The translations under genes and the position numbers were made by a program. Below are positions 32,728 through 40,694 of a stretch of 64,000 nt of DNA, piece after piece (the stretch's first letter is position 1; each line of letters begins with the position of its first letter). Source of the DNA: an uncultured Fibrobacter sp. (GTDB taxonomy: Bacteria > Fibrobacterota > Fibrobacteria > Fibrobacterales > Fibrobacteraceae); contig NZ_ONDD01000008.1 in NCBI RefSeq assembly GCF_900316465.1, forward strand, positions 1-64,000. Reading direction: 5' to 3'. The notes beneath the pieces are model-generated. The model saw only the letters and a list, made by a program, of their open reading frames with translations, was not told the DNA's origin and did no database searches.

Positions 32728-33978
32728 ATGACTAAAAGACGCGTAGTAATCACAGGTATGGGAGCGGTGACTCCCGTTGGCAAGAACATTAACGATTTTT
32801 GGGCAGCTATTCGCGCAGGCAAGTGCGGTGTCGGCCCCATCACCCTTTTTGACGCAAGCAGCTGTCCGGTAAAGATTGCGGCCGAAGTCAAGGATTTCAA
32901 GCCCGAAGAACACGACATTGACCCCAAGGAAGCCCGCCGCATGGCCCGCTTCACGCAGTTCCTGCTCGCCGCCTCCAAGGAAGCGGTCGCAGACGCAAGC
33001 CTTACGCCCGAAGACCTCGCTGCCGACACAACCGGCATTGTCGCAGGTACCGGCCTCGGTGGCCTCGACATCGTCGATTCTACCTACACGCAGTACATGA
33101 ACGGTGGCAAGCGCAAGGTTTCGCCCCTCGCCATGCCGCAGCTGATCCCGAACGAAGCGGGCGCAAACGTTTCTATCGCGCTGGGCATCACGGGCCAGGC
33201 CCACACGGTCTGCACCGCCTGCGCTTCGGGCACCGACGCTATCGGTGTCGCCCTCGACGCTATTCGCTCGGGTCGCTTGGATATCTGCCTTGCCGGCGGT
33301 TCCGAAAGCGGCATTACCGATTACAGCATCAAGAGCTTCGCCGGCATGCACGCCCTTACAGACAAATTCAACGACTGTCCGGAAAAGGCGTCTCGCCCGT
33401 TTGACTTGAACCGCTCCGGATTCGTGATGGGTGAAGGCGGTGCCGTGATGATTCTCGAAGAACTGGAACACGCCAAGGCCCGCGGCGCCAAGATTTACGC
33501 CGAACTCGCCGGCTACGGCGCTTCTGCCGACGCATACCATATCACCAGCCCGCGCCCGGGTGGAGAAACCTGCGCGAAGGCACTTACCCGCGCCATCAAG
33601 GACGCAGGCATTGCCCCGACGGACATCGACTACTACAACGCTCACGGTACCTCGACGCACTTGAACGATGCCACCGAAACCGCAATGCTCAAGGTCGCCC
33701 TCGGCGAACACGCCTACAAGATCAAGGTGTCTAGCACCAAGAGCATGACGGGCCACTGCGTGGGTGCCGCCGGCGTGTGCGAAGCCATTGTCTCGACTCT
33801 TGCGATTCGCGACTCGTTCTACCCCGCCACCATCAACTACGAGACTCCGGATCCGGAATGCGACCTGGATTACGTCCCGAACAAGGGTGTCGAAGGGAAT
33901 ATCGACGTCGCCGCCTCCGCCTCTCTCGGCTTCGGCGGTCACAATGGTGTCGTGATTATCAAGAAATATAACGGCTAA
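32728..33978 (+). CDS. fabF: 3-oxoacyl-[acyl-carrier-protein] synthase II
   Basis: 416 aa from ATG 32728 (MTKRRVVITGMGAVTPVG), the standard FabF start. Elongates acyl-ACP with malonyl-ACP in fatty acid synthesis. Catalytic Cys in VCTACASGTDAIG, the two His in NAHGTSTHLND and MTGHCVGAAG, and the C-terminal GFGGHNGVVIIKK. Length normal. No acpP gene is adjacent, unlike many genomes. A terminator hairpin follows. Confidence 0.95.
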   Translation: MTKRRVVITGMGAVTPVGKNINDFWAAIRAGKCGVGPITLFDASSCPVKIAAEVKDFKPEEHDIDPKEARRMARFTQFLLAASKEAVADASLTPEDLAADTTGIVAGTGLGGLDIVDSTYTQYMNGGKRKVSPLAMPQLIPNEAGANVSIALGITGQAHTVCTACASGTDAIGVALDAIRSGRLDICLAGGSESGITDYSIKSFAGMHALTDKFNDCPEKASRPFDLNRSGFVMGEGGAVMILEELEHAKARGAKIYAELAGYGASADAYHITSPRPGGETCAKALTRAIKDAGIAPTDIDYYNAHGTSTHLNDATETAMLKVALGEHAYKIKVSSTKSMTGHCVGAAGVCEAIVSTLAIRDSFYPATINYETPDPECDLDYVPNKGVEGNIDVAASASLGFGGHNGVVIIKKYNG

Positions 33979-33991
33979 GCTTGTTCATCAA

Positions 33992-34010
33992 GCCAGCAGC
34001 TGGCATTTTT
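33992..34010 (+). terminator. Terminator after fabF
   Basis: GCCAGC-A-GCTGGC followed by ATTTTTAT. A second small hairpin CTTAGC-TTT-GCTAAG (about 34017-34031) overlaps the ruvX stop. Confidence 0.65.
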
Positions 34011-34027
34011 ATCGACGCTTAGCTTTG

Positions 34028-34441
34028 CTAAGCCTGCTCATCTAGCCAGCGCTGAAGAATGATGGCGGCAGCGAGTTGATCGATGACCGCCTTATTCTTT
34101 TGCTTTTTCTTCTTGCTAAAGTAAGAGGTCTTTTCTTGCGCCTGCACGCTGGAATACGATTCATCCTGCGTGTACACGGGCATGCCCGGGAAACGCGTTT
34201 TCAAGTCATCGATGAACTTTTCCACCACCACGTTCTTGCCGTCCTTGCGGCCATCGGGGTGATACGGCATTCCCACTACAAAGGCATCTACCTTGTTGAT
34301 TTTCACCAGTTCATCCAGTCGCACGAACAGGTTTGTAGTCTTCTGGTCAATCGTTTCTCGCGAAAAAGCCATCCGGAATTCGGAATCGGCAAATGCGACC
34401 CCGACGCGGTGTTCACCATAGTCTAAAGCAAGGTAGTTCAT
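34028..34441 (-). CDS. ruvX: Putative pre-16S rRNA nuclease / Holliday junction resolvase YqgF
   Basis: 137 aa from ATG 34441 (MNYLALDYGEHRVGVAFAD), the family's normal start and length; a TTG 9 nt upstream is less likely. RNase-H-like fold with first catalytic Asp in LALDYG, VVGMPYHPDGRKDG, YTQDESYSS and a final DQLAAAIILQRWLD. YqgF proteins process the 16S rRNA 5' end and have been proposed as resolvases. A TATATTGC box ends 5 nt before the ATG. Confidence 0.92.
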   Translation of the reverse strand: MNYLALDYGEHRVGVAFADSEFRMAFSRETIDQKTTNLFVRLDELVKINKVDAFVVGMPYHPDGRKDGKNVVVEKFIDDLKTRFPGMPVYTQDESYSSVQAQEKTSYFSKKKKQKNKAVIDQLAAAIILQRWLDEQA

Positions 34442-34446
34442 AGAGC

Positions 34447-34454
34447 GCAATATA
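34447..34454 (-). promoter_or_regulatory. TATATTGC box just before ruvX
   Basis: Minus-strand TATATTGC five nt before the ATG. A weaker match to TAnnTTTG, but at the same distance as in other genes here. Confidence 0.3.
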
Positions 34455-34566
34455 GCAAATGGGAGAAAAAATGTTGCCCGTCACACTTTAGGTTCTCATT
34501 TTACATTTTTTTGATTTTTCTGCATTTTTAGCCGATAAAAGGGAGTGGAAAAAGTTTACATTTTTC

Positions 34567-34574
34567 TATCTTTA
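34567..34574 (+). promoter_or_regulatory. TATCTTTA box before the activase gene
   Basis: TATCTTTA ends 8 nt before the ATG at 34583. No ribosome-binding site is visible. Confidence 0.35.
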
Positions 34575-34582
34575 CCGCCACT

Positions 34583-37500
34583 ATGAGCAATATGAAGAAC
34601 GATTTATGGGTCGGCGTGGACGTTGGTTCCACCACCGTAAAGATTGCGGTTGTCGATCCAGAGACCAACAAGCTTTTGCACTACACTTACCAGCGCCACA
34701 ACGCCATGCAGGCACAGAAGGTTTTCGAAGTGCTGCGCGAGGCGCACGGACTTTTCCCCGATAAGAATTTCAGGGTCGCCTTCTGCGGCAGTGGCGGTCA
34801 GCCCTTCGCCGAAGCAACCCACGCCTTCTTTGTGCAAGAAGTCGTAGCGAACGCTCTTGCTGTACGTGCAACCTACCCCGAATCCCGAGTCGCCATTGAA
34901 CTCGGTGGCCAGGATGCCAAGGTCGTCTTCTTCGAAAAAGACAAGACCACCGGCAAACTCATTGCCTCTGACATGCGTATGAACGGCGTGTGCGCCGGCG
35001 GTACCGGTGCATTCATTGACCAGGTGGCCGAACTTCTGCGCATCAAGACCGAAGCCTTCGAAGGCTTTGCCAAGCGTGGCCAGAAGGTCTACGAAATTTC
35101 GGGCCGTTGCGGCGTGTTCGCCAAGACCGACATCCAGCCGATGCTGAACAACGGTATCGCCAAGGAAGACATCGCCCTTTCCAGTTTCCATGCCATTGCC
35201 AAGCAGACCATCGGTGGTCTTGCCCAGGGTATGGAAATCAAGCCGCCCGTGATTTTCGAAGGTGGCCCGCTGACCTTTAACCCGACGCTTGTTCGCGCCT
35301 TCAAGGAACGCCTTGGAATTTCTGACGAACAGGCCATTGTGCCGGAACACTCCGAAGTGCTCGTGGCCATGGGTGCCGCCCTCTCTCTGGGCTCTATGTT
35401 TGCCGACCAGGAATGCTTCTACCGCAAGGACGGCTCGCTGGACGCGCTCATCCACTTTAACGAAACCCGCCAGGCCGAAAACAAGGCCAAGGCCGCTGCC
35501 GACTTGTTCTTCAAGAACGACGCTGAATACCAGATGTTCCTCGAAGAACACAAAATGGCCGGAAACCACTACCCGCAGCCTGTTTCGGGCTCCACGCTCA
35601 ACGTGTATCTGGGTATCGACGCGGGCTCTACTACCACCAAGTTCGTGCTCATGGACGAAAACGAAACCGTGGTGGACGGATTCTACGCGAGCAACAACGG
35701 CGAACCGCTCGCCGTGCTCAAGAACGCCCTCAACGAACTTTCGGACCGTTACGAAGAATACGGCTGCAAGCTCAACATCTTGGGCGTAGGTACAACCGGC
35801 TACGGCGAACAGCTGTTTGCTAAGGCCGTGCATGCCGACTTCCACACGGTGGAAACGGTCGCTCACGCCAACGCCGCCCAGAAGATTTGCCCCGACGTAA
35901 GCTTCATCCTCGACATCGGTGGTCAGGACATGAAGGCCATCTCCGTGCAGGACGGCGTGGTTACGGGTATCATTCTGAACGAAGCCTGCTCCTCGGGTTG
36001 CGGATCCTTTATCGAAACCTATGCCCGCAGCCTCGGCATCCCGATGGAAAAGATTGCAGAACTCGCGTTCAACGCAAAGAGCCCCTCTCAGCTGGGTTCC
36101 CGTTGCACGGTGTTCATGAACAGCTCCATCATTACGGAACAGCGCGACGGCAAGCAGCCCGAAGACATTATCGCGGGTATCTGCCGCTCCATTATCAACA
36201 ACGTGTTTACGAAGGTGATTCGTATCCGCAACCTCAACACCCTCGGCAAGAAGGTCGTGGTACAGGGCGGTACGTTCAAGAACAACGCCGTTCTCCGCGC
36301 CTTCGAACAGTACACTGGCCTCAAGCCTATCCGTCCGGAACGTCCGGGAGAAATGGGCGCTATCGGTATTGCCCTCCTTACCAAGAAGTTCATGGAAGAA
36401 AAGCGCAAGACCGAACCGGAACTCAAGACCAAGTTCATCGGCCTTGACGCCATGAAAACCTTCAGTTGGCACAACCAGCCGGGTCAGCTCTGCCAGTACT
36501 GCACCAACCATTGCTCCCGTACCATCGTGACCTTTAGCGATGGCCAGAGCTTCGTGACCGGCAACCGTTGCGAACGCGGCGAAGTTACCGCCGATCCGAA
36601 CGATCCGAAGACCAAGGCACTCATCGCCGAAATCAACAAGAAGATGCAGTCCGTGCCCGACATGATCAAGCGCACGAACCAGCTCTTGGTAAAGGACTAC
36701 GCTCCGGCCAAGCTCGTTGAAAACAACGGCAAGACCATCGGTATTCCGCGCGTGCTCGAATTCTGGGCATCGCTCCCGTTCTGGAAGGCATTCTTCACAA
36801 GCCTCGGCTACACCGTCGTGATTAGCCGCCAGAGCGACTACAAGATGTTCGAAGCAGGCCTTCACAGTGTGCCGTCCGACACGGTTTGCTTCCCGGCAAA
36901 GCTTGTGCACGGCCACGTGCTCAGCCTCATTGAAAAGAAGGTCGACCGCATCTTCTTCCCGATGATGGTTGCAGTCCCGAGTGACCACACCAAGTTCACC
37001 GCAACTTCTGTTTGCCCGGTGGTGCAGGCTTACCCCAACGTTTGTAAGAACACCGACGAGCCCGAAAAGAATTACAACGTCCCGATGGACCAGCCAATTT
37101 TCCACTGGTTCAACGCCAAGCTCCGTCGTAGCCAGACCATTGATTGGTTCCACGAACACTGGAAACTCGACAAGAAGCTTTTGGACAAGGCCGTTACCGA
37201 AGGCGAAAAGGCGCTCAACAGCTACCGCACCACGCTTTTGGAAGAAGGCCAGAAAATCCTCGACGATGTACGTGCAAAGAACTCCTTTGCCGTGGTGATT
37301 GCAGGCCGCCCCTACCATGCGGACACGCTCATCAACCACAACATCGCAAGCCACTTTACCGCCATGGGCATTCCGGTGCTTACCACCGAATCGCTCCCGG
37401 GCGTCTACGACCAGGATGTGCCGAGCCACACCCGTATCGAAATCAAGAACACCTTCCACTTGCGCATGATTGGCGCTACCATGATTGCCGCGAAGGACCC

Positions 37501-39016
37501 CAACATCGAACTTGCCCAGATCGTAAGCTTCGGTTGCGGACACGACTCAATTTTGACCGACGAAATGATGCGCATGCTGCACCTTGATTCCAACAAGGAA
37601 ATGCTCATGCTCAAGCTCGACGAAGGTGACGCCCGCGGCCCGGTTGGCATCCGCATCAAGAGCTTTATCGAAACGGTGAAAGCACGTCGCGCAGCAAACC
37701 TGCCCGACAAGCCCGAAAGCCACGAACCGCTGTTCCACACGCCGTTTGTGGCCGAAGACAAGAAGCGCCGTCGCATTCTGACGCCGAACCTCTCCCCCGC
37801 CTTCTCTGTGCTCGCCAGCGAATACATGAAGCGCGAAGGATTCATCGCCGAATACCTGCCGGTCGCCGATAAGAAGGCTATCGAACTGGGCAAGAAGTAC
37901 GTGCACAACGACATTTGCTTCCCCTGCCAGGTGAACATCGGCGAAGCGCTCCACTGGCTCGTCGATCACCCCGAAGTTCCGCAGAACCAAGTTTCCATGT
38001 GCCTTGCCAAGAACTGCGAAAACTGCCGCGCCGTGCAGTACGCCGTGCTTGCCCGTAAGGCTTTGGACGAAGCGGGCTTCAAGGACGTCACCATCATTAC
38101 GACCGGTGTCGACTACAAGGGCATGCACCCAGGCTTCCAGCTGGGTCTCGACTTCCGTCTCCACATGCTGTGGGGCCTTGTCACCATGGACGCCATCGAA
38201 ACCATGTACCGCGCCGTTCGCCCGTACGAAGTGAACGCCGGCGACACCCAGAAGGTTTACGACGAATGGATGCCGAAGGTGATTGGCGTTGCCGGCCACC
38301 TCTCCACCGTTCAGCTGGTGCGACCCTCCAAGCTTATCGAAGTCTTTGAACAGTGCATCGAAGCATTCAACGGTATCGAAATCACCGAAGAACGCAAGAG
38401 AGGCATCCGCAAACCGCGCGTTGCCGTGCTTGGCGAAATCTTGATGAACTACCACCCGAGTGCAAACGGATTTGTTGAAAACTACCTGATGAACAACGGC
38501 ATGGAAGTCTACCTGCCGGGTATGACTGACTTCTTCCGTGTGGACGAAGTGGTACGCGAAGAAAAGATCAAGCGCGGATTCTCGGCAAACCCGGTGATGG
38601 ACCGACTCGAAGGCGGCGTGACCTCCAAGGTCTACACGCACGCTGTTGAAACTGCCCGCAAGTCCATGCACAAGTTCAAGCTGTACGAACACCACGCCGA
38701 CTGCGTGGAACTCAAGGACTACGTCTCCGACATCATCGACCCCACCTACAACACGGGTGAAGGTTGGATGATTCCGGGCGAAATCCTGTACAACTCGAAG
38801 CACGGAATCAACAGCTACATCATTCTGCAGCCGTTCGCATGCCTTGCCAACCACATCTCTGGCCGCGGCCTCACCAAGGCCGTGAAGGAACGTTGCCCGC
38901 ATATCCAGGTTCTCAGCCTCGACTACGACCCGGATACGAGCTTCGCAAACATCGAAAACCGCCTGCAGATGCTGATTATCAACGCACGTGAACTAGAAAA
39001 AGCAAATCAAGCCTAA
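34583..39016 (+). CDS. Giant 2-hydroxyacyl-CoA dehydratase activase-type fusion protein
   Basis: 1477 aa. Two BadF/BcrA/HgdC-type ATPase domains in tandem: the first (about 7-290) with VGVDVGSTTVK, NGVCAGGTGAF and ISGRCGVFAKTD; the second (about 342-620) with LGIDAGSTTTKFVLMD, NEACSSGCGSF and LGSRCTVFMNSS. Each keeps the Cys pair that holds the shared 4Fe-4S cluster in HgdC dimers, so one chain could build a pseudo-dimer. A DUF2229 domain (about 720-1050) and a C-terminal HgdB-like part (about 1065-1477, with MCLAKNCENCRAVQYAVL) follow. HgdC proteins drive ATP-dependent single-electron transfer to dehydratases. No separate dehydratase subunits are nearby, so the substrate is unknown. An ABC-F gene follows after 17 nt. 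Confidence 0.85.
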   Translation: MSNMKNDLWVGVDVGSTTVKIAVVDPETNKLLHYTYQRHNAMQAQKVFEVLREAHGLFPDKNFRVAFCGSGGQPFAEATHAFFVQEVVANALAVRATYPESRVAIELGGQDAKVVFFEKDKTTGKLIASDMRMNGVCAGGTGAFIDQVAELLRIKTEAFEGFAKRGQKVYEISGRCGVFAKTDIQPMLNNGIAKEDIALSSFHAIAKQTIGGLAQGMEIKPPVIFEGGPLTFNPTLVRAFKERLGISDEQAIVPEHSEVLVAMGAALSLGSMFADQECFYRKDGSLDALIHFNETRQAENKAKAAADLFFKNDAEYQMFLEEHKMAGNHYPQPVSGSTLNVYLGIDAGSTTTKFVLMDENETVVDGFYASNNGEPLAVLKNALNELSDRYEEYGCKLNILGVGTTGYGEQLFAKAVHADFHTVETVAHANAAQKICPDVSFILDIGGQDMKAISVQDGVVTGIILNEACSSGCGSFIETYARSLGIPMEKIAELAFNAKSPSQLGSRCTVFMNSSIITEQRDGKQPEDIIAGICRSIINNVFTKVIRIRNLNTLGKKVVVQGGTFKNNAVLRAFEQYTGLKPIRPERPGEMGAIGIALLTKKFMEEKRKTEPELKTKFIGLDAMKTFSWHNQPGQLCQYCTNHCSRTIVTFSDGQSFVTGNRCERGEVTADPNDPKTKALIAEINKKMQSVPDMIKRTNQLLVKDYAPAKLVENNGKTIGIPRVLEFWASLPFWKAFFTSLGYTVVISRQSDYKMFEAGLHSVPSDTVCFPAKLVHGHVLSLIEKKVDRIFFPMMVAVPSDHTKFTATSVCPVVQAYPNVCKNTDEPEKNYNVPMDQPIFHWFNAKLRRSQTIDWFHEHWKLDKKLLDKAVTEGEKALNSYRTTLLEEGQKILDDVRAKNSFAVVIAGRPYHADTLINHNIASHFTAMGIPVLTTESLPGVYDQDVPSHTRIEIKNTFHLRMIGATMIAAKDPNIELAQIVSFGCGHDSILTDEMMRMLHLDSNKEMLMLKLDEGDARGPVGIRIKSFIETVKARRAANLPDKPESHEPLFHTPFVAEDKKRRRILTPNLSPAFSVLASEYMKREGFIAEYLPVADKKAIELGKKYVHNDICFPCQVNIGEALHWLVDHPEVPQNQVSMCLAKNCENCRAVQYAVLARKALDEAGFKDVTIITTGVDYKGMHPGFQLGLDFRLHMLWGLVTMDAIETMYRAVRPYEVNAGDTQKVYDEWMPKVIGVAGHLSTVQLVRPSKLIEVFEQCIEAFNGIEITEERKRGIRKPRVAVLGEILMNYHPSANGFVENYLMNNGMEVYLPGMTDFFRVDEVVREEKIKRGFSANPVMDRLEGGVTSKVYTHAVETARKSMHKFKLYEHHADCVELKDYVSDIIDPTYNTGEGWMIPGEILYNSKHGINSYIILQPFACLANHISGRGLTKAVKERCPHIQVLSLDYDPDTSFANIENRLQMLIINARELEKANQA

Positions 39017-39033
39017 CCCCAATTAAGTAATAC

Positions 39034-40626
39034 ATGCTCAACGTCTCTAATGTCAGTCTTCAATACGGTAGCCGCGTTCTCTTCAAGGAAGTGAACCTTT
39101 CCTTCAAGCGCGGCAACTGCTACGGAGTCATCGGTGCCAACGGCGCCGGAAAATCTACGTTCCTGAAAATCCTTTCGGGCGAACTCGAACCCAACACCGG
39201 TGAAGTCAGCAAGGACCCGGGCGAACGTATCGCCGTCCTGAAGCAGGACCACTTCGCCTACGAACAGAACACTGTTCTCGAAACGGTGATGATGGGCTAC
39301 CCCGAACTCTATGAGCTCGGCAAGAAGCGCGACGAACTCTACGCGCTCCCCGAAATGACCGAAGAACAGGGCATGCAGGCCATGGAAATCGAAACCCGTT
39401 TCGGTGAAATCGGCGGTTACGAAGCTGACTCTAACGCAGCTGTGCTTTTGAAGGGTCTCGGCATTCCCGAAGAATTCCACTACAGCCTCATGGCAGACTT
39501 GGACGGCGGCCAGAAAATCCGCGTGCTCCTAGCCCAGGCTCTGTTCGGCAACCCGGACATTCTTCTGCTTGACGAACCGACGAACCACCTGGATTTGGAA
39601 ACCGTCGGTTGGCTTGAAGACTACCTCGAACGTTTCGAAAACATCGTGATCGTGGTGAGCCATGACCGTCACTTCCTCAATGCGGTCTGCACCCACACTT
39701 GCGATATCGACTACGGCAAAATCAACATTTACGGCGGTAACTACGAATTCTGGTATGCAGCAAGCCAGCTCGCCCAGAAGCAGCGCAAGGACCAGAACCG
39801 CCGCGCCGAAGAAAAGATCGAAGAACTCAAGGCGTTCATCCGCCGTTTCGCCTCTAACGCAGCCAAGGCCAAGCAGGCCACCAGCCGTAAGAAGCTCCTC
39901 GACAAGATGACCGTCGAAGAAATGCCGGCTTCCAGCCGTAAATTCCCGTGGGTCAACTTCAAGATGGACCGCGAACCGGGCAAAATCGTGCTCGAAGTCA
40001 AGAACGCCACCATCGATGGCGGCGACGGCATTATCTGCAAGAACCTGAACTTCAGCCTCAATAGCGGCGACAAGGTCGCTCTCGTTGGCGAATACGACAC
40101 GCTCAAGACAGCATTCTTCCAGCTCATCGCCGAAGAAACCAAGGCCGACGAAGGCGTACTCAAGTGGGGCAACACCATTAGCTACAGCTACTTCCCGAAG
40201 AACAACGACGCCTACTTCGGCACGGACCTCTCCCTCGTGGATTGGCTACGCCAGTACAGCAAGGAACAGGATGAAACCTTCATCCGCGGATTCCTCGGCC
40301 GTATGCTCTTTACCGGCGAAGAAGCCCTCAAGAGCGCAAACGTGCTTAGCGGTGGCGAAAAGGTGCGCTGCATGCTCAGTAAGATGATGCTTGCAAACGC
40401 CAACTGTCTGCTCCTCGACGAACCGACCGCTCACCTCGACTTGGAAGCCATCACGGCCCTCAACAACGGCCTTACCGCTTTCCAGGGCCCGATTATCTTC
40501 TGCTCTCAGGACCACGAATTCGTGCAGACGATTGCAAACCGCGTACTCGAACTGACTCCGAACGGCGTCATCGACCGCAGCATCACCTTCGACGAATGGC
40601 TCGAAACCAAGAAAAAGAAGAAGTAA
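39034..40626 (+). CDS. ABC-F family ATPase, YbiT type
   Basis: 530 aa, two ABC ATPase domains and no membrane segments: a ribosome-associated ABC-F protein. Domain 1 has Walker A GANGAGKST, signature-like DLDGGQKIRVLLA and Walker B LLLDEPTNHLDLE. A charged helical linker (about 245-300) joins domain 2, with LSGGEKVRCMLSKMML, LLLDEPTAHLDLEAITALNNG and IIFCSQDHEF, typical of YbiT. The second Walker A (VGEYDTLKTAFF) is degenerate, a trend in this subfamily that may weaken ATP binding there. Lys-rich C-terminus. Likely modulates translation; co-transcribed with the activase gene by spacing only. Confidence 0.88.
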   Translation: MLNVSNVSLQYGSRVLFKEVNLSFKRGNCYGVIGANGAGKSTFLKILSGELEPNTGEVSKDPGERIAVLKQDHFAYEQNTVLETVMMGYPELYELGKKRDELYALPEMTEEQGMQAMEIETRFGEIGGYEADSNAAVLLKGLGIPEEFHYSLMADLDGGQKIRVLLAQALFGNPDILLLDEPTNHLDLETVGWLEDYLERFENIVIVVSHDRHFLNAVCTHTCDIDYGKINIYGGNYEFWYAASQLAQKQRKDQNRRAEEKIEELKAFIRRFASNAAKAKQATSRKKLLDKMTVEEMPASSRKFPWVNFKMDREPGKIVLEVKNATIDGGDGIICKNLNFSLNSGDKVALVGEYDTLKTAFFQLIAEETKADEGVLKWGNTISYSYFPKNNDAYFGTDLSLVDWLRQYSKEQDETFIRGFLGRMLFTGEEALKSANVLSGGEKVRCMLSKMMLANANCLLLDEPTAHLDLEAITALNNGLTAFQGPIIFCSQDHEFVQTIANRVLELTPNGVIDRSITFDEWLETKKKKK

Positions 40627-40644
40627 AGTTCAAACAAGAATTAG

Positions 40645-40676
40645 AAAAGGGAATCACAAATGTGATTCCCTTTTTT
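40645..40676. terminator. Bidirectional terminator between ABC-F and GH74 genes
   Basis: Perfect 14-bp stem AAAAGGGAATCACA-AA-TGTGATTCCCTTTT, continued by more T. It serves both convergent genes. Confidence 0.88.
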
Positions 40677-40694
40677 GTCTCTCAGCGGGAAAGT

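Noticed and set aside
39034..40626. Degenerate second Walker A of the ABC-F protein as evidence of a broken gene
   Set aside because: The rest of domain 2, including signature and Walker B, is intact, and this kind of divergence is common in the YbiT subfamily.
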